16,228 bases of DNA. Origin: Coemansia sp. RSA 922. Lineage: Eukaryota > Kickxellomycota > Kickxellomycetes > Kickxellales > Kickxellaceae. The DNA is taken from positions 7,932 to 24,159 of the forward strand of contig JANBQS010000258.1 of NCBI GenBank assembly GCA_027577415.1, given 5' to 3'. A program made the translations under genes and the position numbers. The notes beneath the pieces are model-generated. The model did not search any database and was not told where the DNA came from. It saw nothing but the letters and a program-made list of their open reading frames with translations. Shown piece by piece: positions 14,989 to 16,228 of this stretch. Position 1 is the first letter of the stretch, and every line of letters begins with the position of its first letter.

Positions 14989-15095
14989 AGGAACAGGAAC
15001 CGCCGCCCTCTTGCCTCTTATCCACAACAATTTTTTTTACCTTATATTGCATTGTTCCTTTTCTTTCATCTTTTTTCTCTCTCATCGTGTCCATC

Positions 15096-15786
15096 ATGGT
15101 AGAGCTTCTCATGGCATTGTACGCGCTGCGCTTGTGCTCAAGCCTATGGAACATCGTTTGCGGGCATCAAGCTGTTATGGCTGGTGGCAGGAAAGGTGCT
15201 GACTGCCATCACCATCCAGTTTGATGATTTCAACCCATTCGATGAGCCGGATGATCTAGGTCCTCCTGTAACCAGTCGATTTGTTCGCCAGTTGTGTCTC
15301 AACGACATCAATTCGTCCGTACCACGCACAGGTAGAATCTCACACATCCCAGATGACGAAACGGACGATGACGGCAGCGACAACAACGTCGACAATGCGA
15401 GTGCGAACGTCAACCTCCCCGAGGAGCACACCATGCAAGGCGCCAACGTCCCAACAATGGCGCCGACGGGCGCACCTACGCCAGCGTCTGCCGACACTGG
15501 GACCAGCTATGATGTCGGCGGTCCGACTGGCGCCTCCCCCTCGAGCAGGAAGAGGTCTGTGGAGTCTGACTCGGAGTCTGACACCGCCGGCTCTTCTATG
15601 CAGCCCAAGACATCCCGCGCTGATGGCAGTCGCAAGCTAATTCACATCAAGCGCGCCTTCTTGACTCACTTGCTGCCGCCGATTGCAACCAAGGTCGTCA
15701 GCATCCCTAACTGTAGAGCCAAAGGAAAGCCAAGCAGCCCATCGCCATACTCACCATTACTTGTACTTACCTTCTCCAGCCGCTAA
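15096..15786 (+). CDS. unrecognised acidic low-complexity protein; first exon unresolved
   Basis: I do not recognise this protein. The main frame is open from 15103 to the TAA at 15784-15786 but has no ATG near its start. The first ATG after the TATA box (15096) is in a different frame, which ends at 15225. A small intron would reconcile them. One option is removing 15099-15195 (ATG then VLTAITIQFDDFNPF). Another is removing 15174-15219 (GTTATG to CAG, with CTGAC as branch site), which gives a hydrophobic N-terminus beginning MVELLMALYALRL joined to FDDFNPF. A frameshift is the alternative. The main frame encodes about 190 residues: an N-terminal FNPFDEPDDLGPPVTSRFVRQ, an acidic DDETDDDGSDNN patch, a Pro/Thr/Ala-rich middle, a SSRKRSVES basic patch that could be a nuclear signal, and an IHIKRAFLTHLLPPIA segment. 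Codon use looks coding-like to about 15700. Confidence 0.4.
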
Positions 15787-16228
15787 CTAAAAGGTCTACA
15801 CGGTATAATTTAACAGTCTAATAGTCGAAGAGAGAAGACGAAGAAAAAAACCTTGGGAAGAATCTAGCTTGTGCGTTGTAGGCGCCGCCGCCCATGCCTT
15901 AAATACTCTCCTACGCCCTTACAACATTTGACAAAATCTAAACCCTATTCCGCTACTATTCTTCAGAAAAAAATTACTCTCATCCGCTCTAGGCAGGGGA
16001 AGCGCCTGTTACATCAGCATCTTTTGTGGACAGTATCAAGTAATCATAACCACGCTTCATTGACAGGACCAAGAGTGTCTTCTCTCCGACACTCGCAGCA
16101 CGTAAAAATGTTTTAAAAGTTGAGTTTATGACGAAAAAAGAGTCAAATGGAAGATATAGAAGAAAAGCGCAGGATGTTATGTGTAAGTGAGAGATACTGG
16201 GTGGGGGGCAATAACTTAGTCCGCGTTC
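15787..16228. other. right edge of window without a supported gene
   Basis: Downstream of the last open frame the sequence is AT-rich with short A runs. The longest plus-strand frame (15871-16116) begins with GTG, not ATG, and its translation is basic and uninformative. A short GTATCA-to-GACAG stretch (16037-16070) could be mistaken for an intron but is only about 34 bp. Further exons of the preceding gene beyond the window edge cannot be ruled out. Confidence 0.35.

Noticed and set aside
16037..16070. GT...AG segment as an intron near the right edge
   Set aside because: It is only about 34 bp, below a believable intron size, with no supported coding sequence on either side.
1..16228. CRISPR array, bacterial-type operon or prophage
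   Set aside because: No regularly spaced repeats, no ribosome-binding sites and clear eukaryotic nuclear genes throughout.

Overview
The window looks like nuclear DNA of a filamentous or early-diverging (zygomycete-grade) fungus. The evidence is eukaryotic housekeeping genes without operon-style ribosome sites, TATA boxes, AATAAA signals, a Y14 exon-junction-complex protein (absent from budding yeasts of the Saccharomyces type), a fungal Apd1/Aim32-type iron-sulfur protein, and mostly single-exon compact genes. Kickxellomycotina-like fungi would fit, but this placement is an inference from style only; nothing in the window proves it.

Left half (1-6230): an accessory, rearranged region. A TATA-driven gene for an unrecognised 83-residue protein (472-723) is followed by a minus-strand fragment of the spliceosomal DEAH helicase gene PRP16/DHX38 (954 to about 1967). 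Next come an A-rich stretch, a decayed tRNA-like sequence, and a non-LTR retrotransposon reverse-transcriptase tail broken by a stop codon. An unrecognised 524-534 residue protein lies at 2929-4533 (minus), followed by about 850 bp without a gene. A second PRP16 fragment (5418-6226, minus) closes the region. The two PRP16 fragments form a direct repeat of about 838 bp (925-1762 and 5389-6226) with no length difference. Both carry the same out-of-frame internal deletion that joins helicase motif VI to the C-terminal domain. They are therefore pseudogene copies of one already-deleted ancestor, and they bracket a 3.6-kb island.

Right half (6398-14082): a compact block of ordinary genes. A vacuolar-type amino acid transporter (+) converges on a Nup50/Nup2-like nucleoporin (-). 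The nucleoporin shares a divergent promoter region with a Cue2-like CUE-DUF1771-Smr protein (+). Then come, all on the plus strand with 105-181 bp gaps, the exon-junction protein Y14, an FHIT-type diadenosine hydrolase and an Aim32/Apd1-like thioredoxin-fold iron-sulfur protein. The CUE-Smr protein (no-go decay) and Y14 (exon junction complex, nonsense-mediated decay) are both mRNA quality-control factors, which is suggestive but may be coincidence.

Right end (14083-16228): about 1 kb with homopolymer runs and no gene, then a TATA box (14981-14988) leading to a gene of unknown function. Its main open frame (to 15786) is acidic and low in complexity, and its first exon cannot be fixed from the sequence. 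Nothing firm is seen after 15786.

The most unusual items are the matched PRP16 pseudogene repeats with a shared deletion junction, the small TATA-driven gene whose stop codon lies inside a good splice donor, and the two unrecognised proteins in the accessory regions.
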